Below are positions 45,955-53,704 of a stretch of DNA of 64,000 nt, one piece after another. Within the stretch, counting starts at the first letter, position 1. The number at the start of each line of letters is the position of its first letter. The position numbers and the translations under genes are program-made. The stretch covers positions 2,622,501 through 2,686,500 of the forward strand of contig NZ_CP019388.1 of the NCBI RefSeq assembly GCF_001971725.1, in the 5' to 3' direction. The notes beneath the pieces were generated by a model that saw nothing but the letters and a program-made list of their open reading frames with translations, made no database searches and was not told the origin of the DNA. The DNA comes from Winogradskyella sp. J14-2. Lineage in GTDB: Bacteria > Bacteroidota > Bacteroidia > Flavobacteriales > Flavobacteriaceae.

Positions 45955-46274
45955 GATTTTTGAATTTTATAGGTGATATATAAATGGAAAAAAGCAATGA
46001 GCATTGGTATTACGAGATGTATGGTTATAAAGCCTGTGCTTATAATTTTTCCAAAGGCAATAACTGAAATTATAGTTACGACTGATACTAAATAAATGTT
46101 GAAAAGAAATTTTATCTGCTTTTCAAGCTTATTGTAATTATAAAGCATGTAAAAACTCATGAGCACCTGACCAACACCTAAAACCATCTGAAAGAGCATT
46201 CCTAGATATAATGTTAAGTAGAGGAGAAGCGTAATTATGACTAACCATTTGTTAATATTGTATAATTTTTTCAT
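45951..46274 (-). CDS. Small hydrophobic membrane protein, first gene of the GbsR-linked operon
   Basis: A 107-residue protein with about four membrane helices (WLVIITLLLYLTLYLG, QMVLGVGQVLMSFYML, IYLVSVVTIISVIAF, ITIHLVIPMLIAFFHLYITY). I do not recognise the family. Its ATG lies 15 bases after an inverted repeat (46290-46315) identical in half-sites to the one upstream of the GbsR-type regulator. Its TGA overlaps the next gene's ATG by ATGA. A role in membrane or osmotic response is suggested only by the GbsR linkage. Confidence 0.75.
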   Translation of the reverse strand: MKKLYNINKWLVIITLLLYLTLYLGMLFQMVLGVGQVLMSFYMLYNYNKLEKQIKFLFNIYLVSVVTIISVIAFGKIISTGFITIHLVIPMLIAFFHLYITYKIQKS

Positions 46275-46289
46275 AATTCTATTGTTTTA

Positions 46290-46315
46290 AAACTTTCAAA
46301 AAAAATTGAAAGTTT
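46290..46315. promoter_or_regulatory. Operator 1: inverted repeat upstream of the membrane-protein operon
   Basis: AAACTTTCAA (46290-46299), six A (46300-46305), TTGAAAGTTT (46306-46315). It is a perfect 10-6-10 inverted repeat, with half-sites and spacing identical to those of operator 2. It lies between the regulator gene and the next operon, 15 bases before that operon's first ATG. Confidence 0.75.
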
Positions 46316-46332
46316 GATTTAAAAAAAATAGT

Positions 46333-46836
46333 CTACTTCATTAACTTTAAAACAGACTTTGTTAACCAGTTTTGTTTTTGGTTTACTAATTTGTTCATTA
46401 AGGTGTCTAAATCGTCTGTAAGTTCTTTTAAAGCTTTGGTTTGTTTAATTAATTCCTTTGTTTTTTCTGTACCATCATCTTTAATAGAGGAGACCTCCTC
46501 TAAAACTTTAATTACAGGCTTTATTTCTCTACGGCTACGTTCTTTGGCAACAATACGAGCAAGTTCTTGTACATCCTTTTCTGTTGTAAAAAACTCTTTG
46601 CGTTCACCGCTTACTAAGACTTTGATTACAATTCCCCAATCTATAAGTTGTCTTAAGTTCATACTAGTGTTACCACGAGAGATTTTAAGTTCTTCCATAA
46701 TCTCTTCCATAGATAATGGCTTTGTAGAAATAAAAAGCAAAGCTTGTATCTGAGCCATCGCTTTGTTGATGCCCCAAAGTGTACCTAAACTTCCCCAAGT
46801 ACTAATAAATTTTTCTTTTGCTTCTACATACTCCAT
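46333..46836 (-). CDS. GbsR/MarR family transcriptional regulator
   Basis: A 167-residue winged-helix repressor. It begins FISTWGSLGTLWGINKAMAQIQALLFIS, typical of GbsR proteins, and has a helix-turn-helix in LSMEEIMEELKISRGNTSMNLRQLIDWGIV (about residues 41-70). The C-terminal 70 residues form a coiled-coil-like helical tail for dimerisation (VSSIKDDGTEKTKELIKQTKALKELTDDLDTLMNKL). GbsR in Bacillus senses choline and controls glycine betaine synthesis; the ligand here is unknown. It is flanked by two identical operators, one overlapping its own promoter, which points to autorepression and control of the downstream operon. Confidence 0.9.
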   Translation of the reverse strand: MEYVEAKEKFISTWGSLGTLWGINKAMAQIQALLFISTKPLSMEEIMEELKISRGNTSMNLRQLIDWGIVIKVLVSGERKEFFTTEKDVQELARIVAKERSRREIKPVIKVLEEVSSIKDDGTEKTKELIKQTKALKELTDDLDTLMNKLVNQKQNWLTKSVLKLMK

Positions 46837-46840
46837 ATAA

Positions 46841-46848
46841 CAAAGATA
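46841..46848 (-). promoter_or_regulatory. Predicted -7 element of the GbsR-type regulator gene
   Basis: On the minus strand TATCTTTG (46848-46841) is a full TAnnTTTG match. The -33 TTG at 46869-46867 lies 18 bases upstream, inside operator 2. The ATG is at 46836, so the leader is almost absent. Confidence 0.65.
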
Positions 46849-46859
46849 TAATAAATTTT

Positions 46860-46885
46860 AAACTTTCAATAATTATTGAAAGTTT
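46860..46885. promoter_or_regulatory. Operator 2: inverted repeat overlapping the regulator's -33 box
   Basis: AAACTTTCAA (46860-46869), TAATTA, TTGAAAGTTT (46876-46885) form a perfect palindrome with the same 10-base half-sites as operator 1. The half-site contains the TTG of the -33 box, so bound repressor should block the regulator's own transcription. It may also affect the divergent T9SS gene at 46930. Confidence 0.78.
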
Positions 46886-46929
46886 ATTTTGTAAAGAATT
46901 TATTATCTTAGATTAAAATAGCCTTAAAT

Positions 46930-47628
46930 ATGAAAACAAAACTACTATTTCTAACGTTACTTATGTTCGGAATAAGCCAAGCCCAAGTAGAGCTTGTTCC
47001 AAATCCATGCGATATAAATTCTGGTACCATTACCTTTAAATATGGTGAGTTAGGAGACTATTCGGTTTTTGACCCTTTAAGTGACCCTAATTTGTATTTA
47101 TATACAGGTTTACAAACCGATGCAGATCCATTGACTTGGGATTATCATGATGATTTTTCTGATGTGTCCACACTGATTCCTTTAACTTACGATGCTGTTT
47201 TAGGGTATTATGTGGCGACTTTTAATCCAGCCACTAGGACGTATTTAGAAGAGCCTATGTTAAACACAACTACAATTCCATCGGGTACTGAAGTTTTTGA
47301 TTGGTATTTTTTAATTACCAACTCTGACCAGTCACGTCAATCAGCAGATTTAAAAGGTAGTGATTATGGTTTTGGTTCGGCACTTTTATCAGTTGAAGCG
47401 TTTAATAGAACTAATGATGTAAGTGTTGGAAATGGAACAATCACCTTTAACAGTGCGGCACAATATGAGATCGCAGTTTATGATGTGCTTGGTAAAAACG
47501 TAGTTGATAAAACCTTAAATATTACTTCTCAAACCACTCACAATCTCCAGTTAAGAAAAACAGGTGTTTATCTTGTAAAAATTAGTTCTGGTAGTTACAG
47601 CCGAACGGTTAAGATGTTGAAATATTAG
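46930..47628 (+). CDS. Small secreted protein with T9SS type A sorting domain
   Basis: A 232-residue exported protein. The signal peptide is KTKLLFLTLLMFGISQAQ. The mature N-terminal domain (about residues 20-150) resembles a carbohydrate-binding or SusE/F-type beta-sandwich seen in flavobacteria (LYLYTGLQTDADPLTWDYHDDFSDV in sequence near residues 50-75), but I cannot name it firmly. The last 75 residues (NGTITFNSAAQYEIAVYDVLGKNVVDK ... GVYLVKISSGSYSRTVKMLKY) are a type A T9SS sorting domain, so it is a PorU/PorV client. Divergent from the GbsR gene across 93 bases with operator 2. It converges with the LAS peptidase-like gene after 5 bases. Confidence 0.82.
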   Translation: MKTKLLFLTLLMFGISQAQVELVPNPCDINSGTITFKYGELGDYSVFDPLSDPNLYLYTGLQTDADPLTWDYHDDFSDVSTLIPLTYDAVLGYYVATFNPATRTYLEEPMLNTTTIPSGTEVFDWYFLITNSDQSRQSADLKGSDYGFGSALLSVEAFNRTNDVSVGNGTITFNSAAQYEIAVYDVLGKNVVDKTLNITSQTTHNLQLRKTGVYLVKISSGSYSRTVKMLKY

Positions 47629-47633
47629 CTTAG

Positions 47634-48410
47634 CTATTTTATTTCAAAATGAATGTGATCGTCGTGCCTTACAGCTTGGCATCCATGAAATCTGATTTTG
47701 TCATATTTGCTTAGTCCTAATTCTTTTTTTAAATAAGGTTCTATAAAAATTTTTGAGTTTTTATCTCTGTAAAGTAACCCTTGAATAAGCGTTTTAGTGT
47801 TTTCTTCATCTAATTGGAGTACATCATTTTTATCTGGCGATAAGTATTTTGTTAAGTCATATTGCCAATAGCCTTGTTTTTTACACTGATTAGTAGTAGG
47901 GTTTGTATCATCTATAAAAGCGCCATAACCCATAAACGAAGGTTTTTGGTCTGTTTTGTTGTTATTTTCTAAATACATAAATGCGATATCTATTTTCTTT
48001 CCGTCATTATGACTAAGATGAGGAAATAGCGGAAACCCATTTAAAAAAGGGAAATTAGCATCTAAGTAAGTTGTTTTAATACCTAAGTGAGCCAAAACTG
48101 CTGTTGATTGTTGTAAAACATCATAAAGCTCATTGTCTACGTAATTTCTAAACAATAACGGATAAATAAGGTTTTGAGGCTTAAGTGCACTTTTTATAAC
48201 AGGGAGTTTTGTTCTTCCAAAATAAGGAGCTACACTTGGAACAAAAAGGAGATTACAGGCAAGATATACTATCGGGAAAACATACCGTTTTCTTTTTTGA
48301 AGTTTTACAGCAATAAAAACACTCATTAACCATAGTAATCCTCCGACTTGGGTTAGTAAGGTTAAGAGTGCTATAAATGAGATGTGCCCTATGAGTTTTA
48401 GAAACTTCAT
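47634..48410 (-). CDS. Membrane-anchored LAS-type (M15/M74-like) metallopeptidase-like protein
   Basis: A 258-residue protein with two N-terminal hydrophobic helices (IGHISFIALLTLLTQVGGLLWLMSVFIAV and VFPIVYLACNLLFVPSVA, by landmark near 7-35 and 44-61). The C-terminal half has the spacing of zinc ligands in LAS peptidases: His134-NDGKKI-Asp141 (H-x6-D with Gly at the fourth position) and HIH at 252-254 at the very end (DDHIHFEIK). Peptidoglycan D,D-peptidases such as M15 and MepA/M74 use this set. I infer a periplasmic cell-wall hydrolase or a relative. The last residues overlap none of its neighbours. Confidence 0.65.
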   Translation of the reverse strand: MKFLKLIGHISFIALLTLLTQVGGLLWLMSVFIAVKLQKRKRYVFPIVYLACNLLFVPSVAPYFGRTKLPVIKSALKPQNLIYPLLFRNYVDNELYDVLQQSTAVLAHLGIKTTYLDANFPFLNGFPLFPHLSHNDGKKIDIAFMYLENNNKTDQKPSFMGYGAFIDDTNPTTNQCKKQGYWQYDLTKYLSPDKNDVLQLDEENTKTLIQGLLYRDKNSKIFIEPYLKKELGLSKYDKIRFHGCQAVRHDDHIHFEIK

Positions 48411-48438
48411 GAAGTACTAAAACGAAATAAGTTTGTGC

Positions 48439-50469
48439 TTATTTTATCAACCCAGCACGTCGTAACAACGCTTCAGGTTGAGGTTCTTGCCCTCTAAACT
48501 TTTTATATAATGTCATTGGGTTTTCTGTACCACCTTGAGACAATACAAAGATTTTAAATTTATTGGCAACCGTTTTATTGAAAATGCCTTCTTGTTTAAA
48601 ATATTCAAACGCATCTGCATCTAAAACTTCAGCCCATTTGTAGCTGTAGTAGCCAGAAGAATAACCTCCTTGAAAAATATGAGCAAAAGCTGTACTCATG
48701 CAGTTTTCCTCGACATCAGGATATAGTTTTGTTGCGCCAAAAGCTTCAACTTCATGTGCTTTTACGTTTGTAATTGCTGTTGGATCTATACCATGCCAGC
48801 TCATATCTAGCATTCCAAAACTCAGCTGGCGTAAGGTTTGCATACCTTCATGGAAAGTTGCTGATGCTTTTATCTTTTCAACGAGTTCCATCGGAATCAC
48901 TTCTCCGGTTTCGTAATGCGTAGCAAAGAGTTTTAGAGATTCTTCTTCGTAACACCAATTTTCTAAAACCTGACTTGGTAATTCTACAAAGTCCCAATAC
49001 ACGCTTGTGCCAGAAAGGCTAGGATAGGTGGTATTGGCTAGCATACCATGTAGTGCGTGTCCAAATTCGTGAAACAAAGTCGTAACTTCATTGAAGGTTA
49101 ATAACGAAGGTTTACTCTTTGTTGGTTTGGTGAAATTACAAACGATAGATACGTGAGGTCTCTCGTTAACACCATTTTTTATCATTTGCGGTTTGTAAGA
49201 GGTCATCCAGGCACCATTACGTTTTCCGGATCTTGGGAAAAAGTCGGCATAAAATATAGAAACCAATTCGCCTTCACTATCTCTAACTTTATAGGTTAAA
49301 ACATCTTCATGATATTTATCTATGGTATTAATTTCTTCAAACTGAAGTCCGAATAATTTATTGGCAACAGTAAAAGCACCATTAATAACATTTTCTAATT
49401 TGAAATATGGCTTTAGTTTTTCATCATCCACATCGAATAATTTTTGTTTCAATTTTTCTGAGTAGTAAGCCGAATCCCATTTTTGTAATCGATCTATATT
49501 ATCAATTTCTTTTGCAAAATCTTCAAGTTTTTCAAACTCTTCTTTTGCCGCTGGTTTTGCTTTATCTAGTAACTCGTTTAAGAAAGCATTGACTTTCTCA
49601 GGTGTTTCTGCCATGCGCTCTTCTAAAACAAAGTGAGCATGGGTTTTGTAACCTAAAAGTTGAGCACGTTCAAAACGAAGATTAGCAATTTTTAAAACAA
49701 TATCTTGGTTGTCTAAGTCGTCGTTATGAAATCCTTTACTACCAAAAGCTTTGGATAGTTTTTCACGAAGTTCACGATTATCGGCATAAGTCATAAATGG
49801 AATGTAACTAGGATAATCTAAAGTGATTAGCCAGCCATCTTTACCTTTGCTTTCAGCCAGTTGTTTTGCTGCTTCTTTTGCCCCTTCTGGTAATCCCGAA
49901 AGATCATTTTCATCGGTAAGAAGCATTTCAAATTTGTTGGTTTCGGCTAAAATGTGCTCACCAAATTTTAGTTTTAGCTGACTTAATTCTTTATCAATAG
50001 CACGTAATTTTTCTTTTTTGTCTTCAGGTAAATTAGCACCATTTCTAGAGAAGCTTTTATATTTTTTATCCAGAAGTGTTTCTTGTTCTGTTGTTAAATC
50101 TAGTTCTGATTTTGAATCATAAACTGCCTTTACACGTTTGAATAAATCTTCATTTAAGGTAATATCGTTACTAAATTCAGATAATAAAGGTGAAACTTCT
50201 TGAGCGATTTTTTGAATCTCATCATTTGTTTCAGCTGAATTTAAATTGAAGAAAATACTAGAGATTCTATCTAGTTGTTCTCCCGAATAATCTAGAGCCT
50301 CAATGGTGTTTTTAAAAGTTGGTGATTCAGTACTATTTACAATCGTATCAATCTCATTTTTAGCATTCTCAATAGCTATTTTAAAAGCCGGAAGAAAATC
50401 TTCATTTTTTATTTTTAAGAATGGTGCTGTATTGTATTGAGTATCAAAAGTTTTATTTAGAATAGTCAT
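48439..50469 (-). CDS. M3 family oligopeptidase (Dcp/oligopeptidase A-like)
   Basis: A 676-residue zinc oligopeptidase of thimet-type fold. The Zn motif is LFHEFGHALHGML with Glu as catalytic base (near residue 466). The C-terminal family blocks are present: GTSVYWDFVELPSQVLENWCYE, FAHIFQGGYSSGYYSYKWAEVLDADAFEYF (near 600-630, quoted as landmarks) and KFRGQEPQPEALLRRAGL at the end. No signal peptide, so it is a cytoplasmic enzyme that clears short peptides; a dipeptidyl carboxypeptidase activity is the likeliest. It is separated from purE by a terminator. Confidence 0.92.
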   Translation of the reverse strand: MTILNKTFDTQYNTAPFLKIKNEDFLPAFKIAIENAKNEIDTIVNSTESPTFKNTIEALDYSGEQLDRISSIFFNLNSAETNDEIQKIAQEVSPLLSEFSNDITLNEDLFKRVKAVYDSKSELDLTTEQETLLDKKYKSFSRNGANLPEDKKEKLRAIDKELSQLKLKFGEHILAETNKFEMLLTDENDLSGLPEGAKEAAKQLAESKGKDGWLITLDYPSYIPFMTYADNRELREKLSKAFGSKGFHNDDLDNQDIVLKIANLRFERAQLLGYKTHAHFVLEERMAETPEKVNAFLNELLDKAKPAAKEEFEKLEDFAKEIDNIDRLQKWDSAYYSEKLKQKLFDVDDEKLKPYFKLENVINGAFTVANKLFGLQFEEINTIDKYHEDVLTYKVRDSEGELVSIFYADFFPRSGKRNGAWMTSYKPQMIKNGVNERPHVSIVCNFTKPTKSKPSLLTFNEVTTLFHEFGHALHGMLANTTYPSLSGTSVYWDFVELPSQVLENWCYEEESLKLFATHYETGEVIPMELVEKIKASATFHEGMQTLRQLSFGMLDMSWHGIDPTAITNVKAHEVEAFGATKLYPDVEENCMSTAFAHIFQGGYSSGYYSYKWAEVLDADAFEYFKQEGIFNKTVANKFKIFVLSQGGTENPMTLYKKFRGQEPQPEALLRRAGLIK

Positions 50470-50625
50470 TGTCTTATCGTCTAATTTTTCTTACGTATAT
50501 TGTTGATAATGTGAATTTTAACGCTATTTTATGATGTTCGTTTTTATCAGTTAAATAAGTTTAATTACCTTTGTGCCATCTTTGACGAACAAGAACTTTT
50601 TGTTCTTAAGGATTGGTTAATAGCG

Positions 50626-50657
50626 AAAAAAGCCTTGACGAAAGTTGAGGCTTTTTT
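50626..50657 (-). terminator. Terminator of purE
   Basis: AAAAAAGCCT (50626-50635) and AGGCTTTTTT (50648-50657) form a perfect 10-bp stem with a 12-base loop, ending at the purE stop codon on the minus strand. It separates purE from the M3 peptidase gene. A second small hairpin, AAGAAC/GTTCTT, lies just beyond at 50591-50607. Confidence 0.8.
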
Positions 50658-51135
50658 ATAGGTCTTTTGCAGACTCGATAACTTTAGCTTTTAAACCTTC
50701 TTTGTAAACGATTACCTTGTCTAGAATACACTGGTCAGAACTGCCTAAAATTTGAGCTGCTAAGATGCCAGCATTTTTAGCTCCATTTAATGCCACAGTC
50801 GCCACAGGAACTCCACCTGGCATTTGTAAAATAGAAAGTACAGAATCCCATCCATCAATAGAATTACTACTTTTTACAGGTACACCAATTACTGGTAATG
50901 GAGATAGCGAAGCTACCATGCCAGGTAAATGTGCAGCGCCACCAGCACCAGCAACAATTACCTTAATGCCTCTGGTATGGGCATTTTTACTATAATCGAA
51001 TAATTTTTCAGGTGTACGATGTGCGGATACGATATCAACTTCTACTTCGATATCAAATCCTTTTAGTATATCTATAGCGTCTTGCATTACTGGCAAATCG
51101 CTTTTGCTTCCCATTATTACTCCTACTTTACTCAT
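50656..51135 (-). CDS. purE: N5-carboxyaminoimidazole ribonucleotide mutase
   Basis: A 159-residue class I PurE that moves the carboxylate of N5-CAIR to C4, giving CAIR in purine synthesis. Signatures are VGVIMGSKSDLPVM at the N-terminus, DIVSAHRTPEKLFDY (with the catalytic His) and VAGAGGAAHLPGMVASLS. Length is standard. It follows purK on the same strand across a 101-base spacer that holds a long inverted repeat, so translation or expression of the two may be decoupled. Confidence 0.96.
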   Translation of the reverse strand: MSKVGVIMGSKSDLPVMQDAIDILKGFDIEVEVDIVSAHRTPEKLFDYSKNAHTRGIKVIVAGAGGAAHLPGMVASLSPLPVIGVPVKSSNSIDGWDSVLSILQMPGGVPVATVALNGAKNAGILAAQILGSSDQCILDKVIVYKEGLKAKVIESAKDL

Positions 51136-51153
51136 GCTTATAATATATTTTAT

Positions 51154-51233
51154 GTGAGGTCGAGCGCAGTCGAGACCTCTTAGATAGAAAATAAATTTTT
51201 TAGAATGACCTCCCGACTACGCTCGAGGTGACA
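51154..51233. repeat. Long imperfect inverted repeat between purK and purE
   Basis: Left arm 51154-51180 contains GAGGTCGAGCGCAGTCGAGA; right arm 51205-51233, read on the minus strand, contains CACCTCGAGCGTAGTCGGGA. The two share a TCGAGCGyAGTCGrGA core and face each other across 24 bases. Each arm is itself nearly palindromic. Similar sequence appears inside the alpha-2-macroglobulin gene (57405-57434 and 57882-57908). Confidence 0.75.
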
Positions 51234-51236
51234 TTT

Positions 51237-52391
51237 TTATTCGCTTATTACTTCTATAGTTCGTTTTACATTTTCGGCAATTGCTCTAGCCTTATTGATG
51301 TCTTTATTTACAATGGTTACATGACCCATTTTACGGAACGGACGTGTTTGTTTTTTACCATAAATGTGTGGTGTTACACCATCCATTGCCATAATGTCTT
51401 CAATGTTTTTGTACAGTACGTTTCCTGTATGGTCTTCTGCGCCAACCAAATTCACCATAACACCAGCTACTTTACTTTCGGTGTTACCGAGTGGTAATCC
51501 TAAAATACATCTTAAGTGCTGCTCAAATTGATCTGTATAACTTGCTTCTATGCTGTAATGACCAGAATTGTGTGGTCTCGGTGCTACTTCGTTTACAATA
51601 ATATCATCATTTTCAGTTTGAAACATTTCTACAGCCAAAAGTCCTACATGTTCAAAAGCGGCTGCAGTTTTTAAGGCCACAAGTTCTGCCTTTTTAGCAA
51701 TATTATCAGGAATTCTTGCCGGACAAATTACATACTCAACTTGATTGGCTTCAGGATGAAACTCCATCTCAACCACTGGATATGTTTTTAAATGGCCTTT
51801 GCTATTTCTTGCAACAATGACTGCCAGTTCGTTTTTAAACGGGATTAAGTCTTCTGCAATGCATTCAACATTTGGTAAATCTGCCAAGTCTGTGTAACGT
51901 CTTACAACTTTTACACCTTGACCATCGTATCCAAATCGTGCGCTTTTCCAAACAAACGGATACTCTAATCCACCATTATCTACTGCCTCATCAATTTGAG
52001 ATGTATGTGCAAATCTCGAAAAATCAGCCGTTGGGATATCGTGATCGCGATAAAATAATTTTTGTGTTGCTTTATTTTGAATGGTGCGTAAGGTCTTTGC
52101 AGAAGGATAAACTTTTACACCTTCCTTTTCAAGTGTTTCCAGAGCTTCAACGTTTACGTTTTCAATTTCAATAGTAAGGATATCAACTTGTTTTCCAAAG
52201 TTAACAACCGTTTTGTAATCTAATAAATCGCCTACCGAAAATTCATCACAAGCTAATCTTGCAGGTGCATCTTTGCTAGGGTCTAACACGCAAGTGTGTA
52301 TGTCGTATTTGCGCGTATGATACAACATCATTTTGCCTAATTGTCCACCACCAAGAATGCCGAGTTTAAAGTTTGAAGAAAAGTAGTTCAT
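51237..52391 (-). CDS. purK: 5-(carboxyamino)imidazole ribonucleotide synthase
   Basis: A 384-residue ATP-grasp enzyme that makes N5-CAIR from AIR, bicarbonate and ATP in purine synthesis. The N-terminal GILGGGQLGKMMLYHTRKY is the PurK signature. FVWKSARFGYDGQGVKVV is the ATP-grasp loop, and DIIVNEVAPRPHNSGHYSIEA is the metal/ATP region. Length is normal. On the minus strand TATTTTTG at 52445-52452 is a candidate -7 element 54 bases before the ATG. purE is downstream. Confidence 0.96.
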   Translation of the reverse strand: MNYFSSNFKLGILGGGQLGKMMLYHTRKYDIHTCVLDPSKDAPARLACDEFSVGDLLDYKTVVNFGKQVDILTIEIENVNVEALETLEKEGVKVYPSAKTLRTIQNKATQKLFYRDHDIPTADFSRFAHTSQIDEAVDNGGLEYPFVWKSARFGYDGQGVKVVRRYTDLADLPNVECIAEDLIPFKNELAVIVARNSKGHLKTYPVVEMEFHPEANQVEYVICPARIPDNIAKKAELVALKTAAAFEHVGLLAVEMFQTENDDIIVNEVAPRPHNSGHYSIEASYTDQFEQHLRCILGLPLGNTESKVAGVMVNLVGAEDHTGNVLYKNIEDIMAMDGVTPHIYGKKQTRPFRKMGHVTIVNKDINKARAIAENVKRTIEVISE

Positions 52392-52444
52392 GTTTACTTC
52401 CCAAGTAAAAGGGAAATTTTTAAAGATTCAACATTAATTCAATG

Positions 52445-52452
52445 CAAAAATA
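52445..52452 (-). promoter_or_regulatory. Predicted -7 element of purK
   Basis: TATTTTTG on the minus strand matches TAnnTTTG, in the divergent region shared with hpt-adk. No -33 box is clear. Confidence 0.45.
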
Positions 52453-52517
52453 AGCTAATTATAGCAGATACTATTAAATTCGTAATTCAAAAAATCGGCA
52501 AACGGCAATCAATTCAT

Positions 52518-52525
52518 TATCTTTG
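52518..52525 (+). promoter_or_regulatory. Predicted -7 element of hpt-adk
   Basis: TATCTTTG lies 18 bases before the ATG at 52544, giving a very short leader. It is an exact consensus match; the -33 box is not clear. Confidence 0.55.
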
Positions 52526-52543
52526 CATTTCTAAAATAATACC

Positions 52544-53656
52544 ATGGTTGTTAAGCTTCACGATTTATATTTCAAACCTTTTGTTAATGCAAATGAAATT
52601 GATGGTGTAGTACAGCGAATGGTCAATGAAATCGCTGCAGATATAGGAGATGAAATCCCTGTGTTTGTTGGGATTATGAATGGGTCGTTTATGTTTGTGA
52701 GTGACTTCGTAAAAAAATATCCAAACCCTTGTGAAGTTACGTTTATAAAATTGGCTTCTTACGAAGGAGTTAAATCTACCGAAGACATTCAGAGACTGAT
52801 TGGATTAACTCAAGATTTAACTGGTAGAACGGTTGTTATTTTAGAAGATATTATAGACTCAGGTAATACGCTTGAAGAGGTGCATCGCATTTTTAAGAAC
52901 GAAAATGTTAAGCAGCTTCTTATTGCGACATTGTTTTACAAGCCTGAAGCTTATAACAAAGATTTTAAACTTCATTATATAGGTAAAGAAATTCCGAATA
53001 AATTCATCGTGGGTTATGGATTAGATTACGATGGTTTAGGAAGAGATTTACCAGATGTATACCAATTAAAAACAACACAACACATGACAAACATCGTGCT
53101 ATTTGGCCCTCCAGGAGCAGGCAAAGGAACACAAGCAAACTTCTTAAAAGAAAAATACGATCTCGTACATATCTCAACTGGAGATGTATTTAGGTACAAC
53201 ATTAAAAACGAAACTGCCTTAGGTATGTTGGCAAAGTCTTACATGGACAAGGGTGAGCTAGTGCCAGATCAAGTAACAATTGACATGTTGAATAAAGAGG
53301 TTGAAAAAAATGCCCATGCTAACGGTTTTATTTTTGATGGTTTTCCGAGAACAAATGCACAAGCCAAAGCACTAGATGAATTAATGGATAGCAAAGATTC
53401 TCAAATTAATGCAATGGTAGCCTTAGAAGTTGATGATGAGGTGTTAGTGGAGCGTTTACTAAAACGTGGTGAAACTAGTGGAAGAGCTGACGATGCAGAC
53501 GAAAGTATCATAAGAAACCGTATTAAAGAATACTACGATAAAACAGCGATATTAAAAGATTACTATTCTGCACAAGACAAATATTACGGTGTTGATGGTG
53601 TAGGTAGCATTGAAGATATCACAGAGCGTTTGAGTGCTGTGATTGATAAATTATAG
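52544..53656 (+). CDS. Fused hypoxanthine phosphoribosyltransferase-adenylate kinase
   Basis: One 370-residue chain joins two purine enzymes. Residues 1-178 are a hypoxanthine phosphoribosyltransferase: PVFVGIMNGSFMFVSDFV (substrate loop), VVILEDIIDSGNTLEEV (PRPP motif) and FIVGYGLDYDGLGRDLPDVY. From Met181 the protein is an adenylate kinase of about 190 residues: IVLFGPPGAGKGTQANFL (P-loop), HISTGDVFRYNI, IFDGFPRTNAQAKAL, with a short LID (RLLKRGETSGRADDAD) without zinc Cys. Together they salvage hypoxanthine to IMP and balance adenine nucleotides. An internal start at the adk Met cannot be excluded. The fusion is, to my knowledge, common in Flavobacteriaceae. Confidence 0.93.
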   Translation: MVVKLHDLYFKPFVNANEIDGVVQRMVNEIAADIGDEIPVFVGIMNGSFMFVSDFVKKYPNPCEVTFIKLASYEGVKSTEDIQRLIGLTQDLTGRTVVILEDIIDSGNTLEEVHRIFKNENVKQLLIATLFYKPEAYNKDFKLHYIGKEIPNKFIVGYGLDYDGLGRDLPDVYQLKTTQHMTNIVLFGPPGAGKGTQANFLKEKYDLVHISTGDVFRYNIKNETALGMLAKSYMDKGELVPDQVTIDMLNKEVEKNAHANGFIFDGFPRTNAQAKALDELMDSKDSQINAMVALEVDDEVLVERLLKRGETSGRADDADESIIRNRIKEYYDKTAILKDYYSAQDKYYGVDGVGSIEDITERLSAVIDKL

Positions 53657-53704
53657 AAGTTTATTCGTTTAACTGTTTATTGGTTTAATTGAAACGAGTT
53701 CAAC

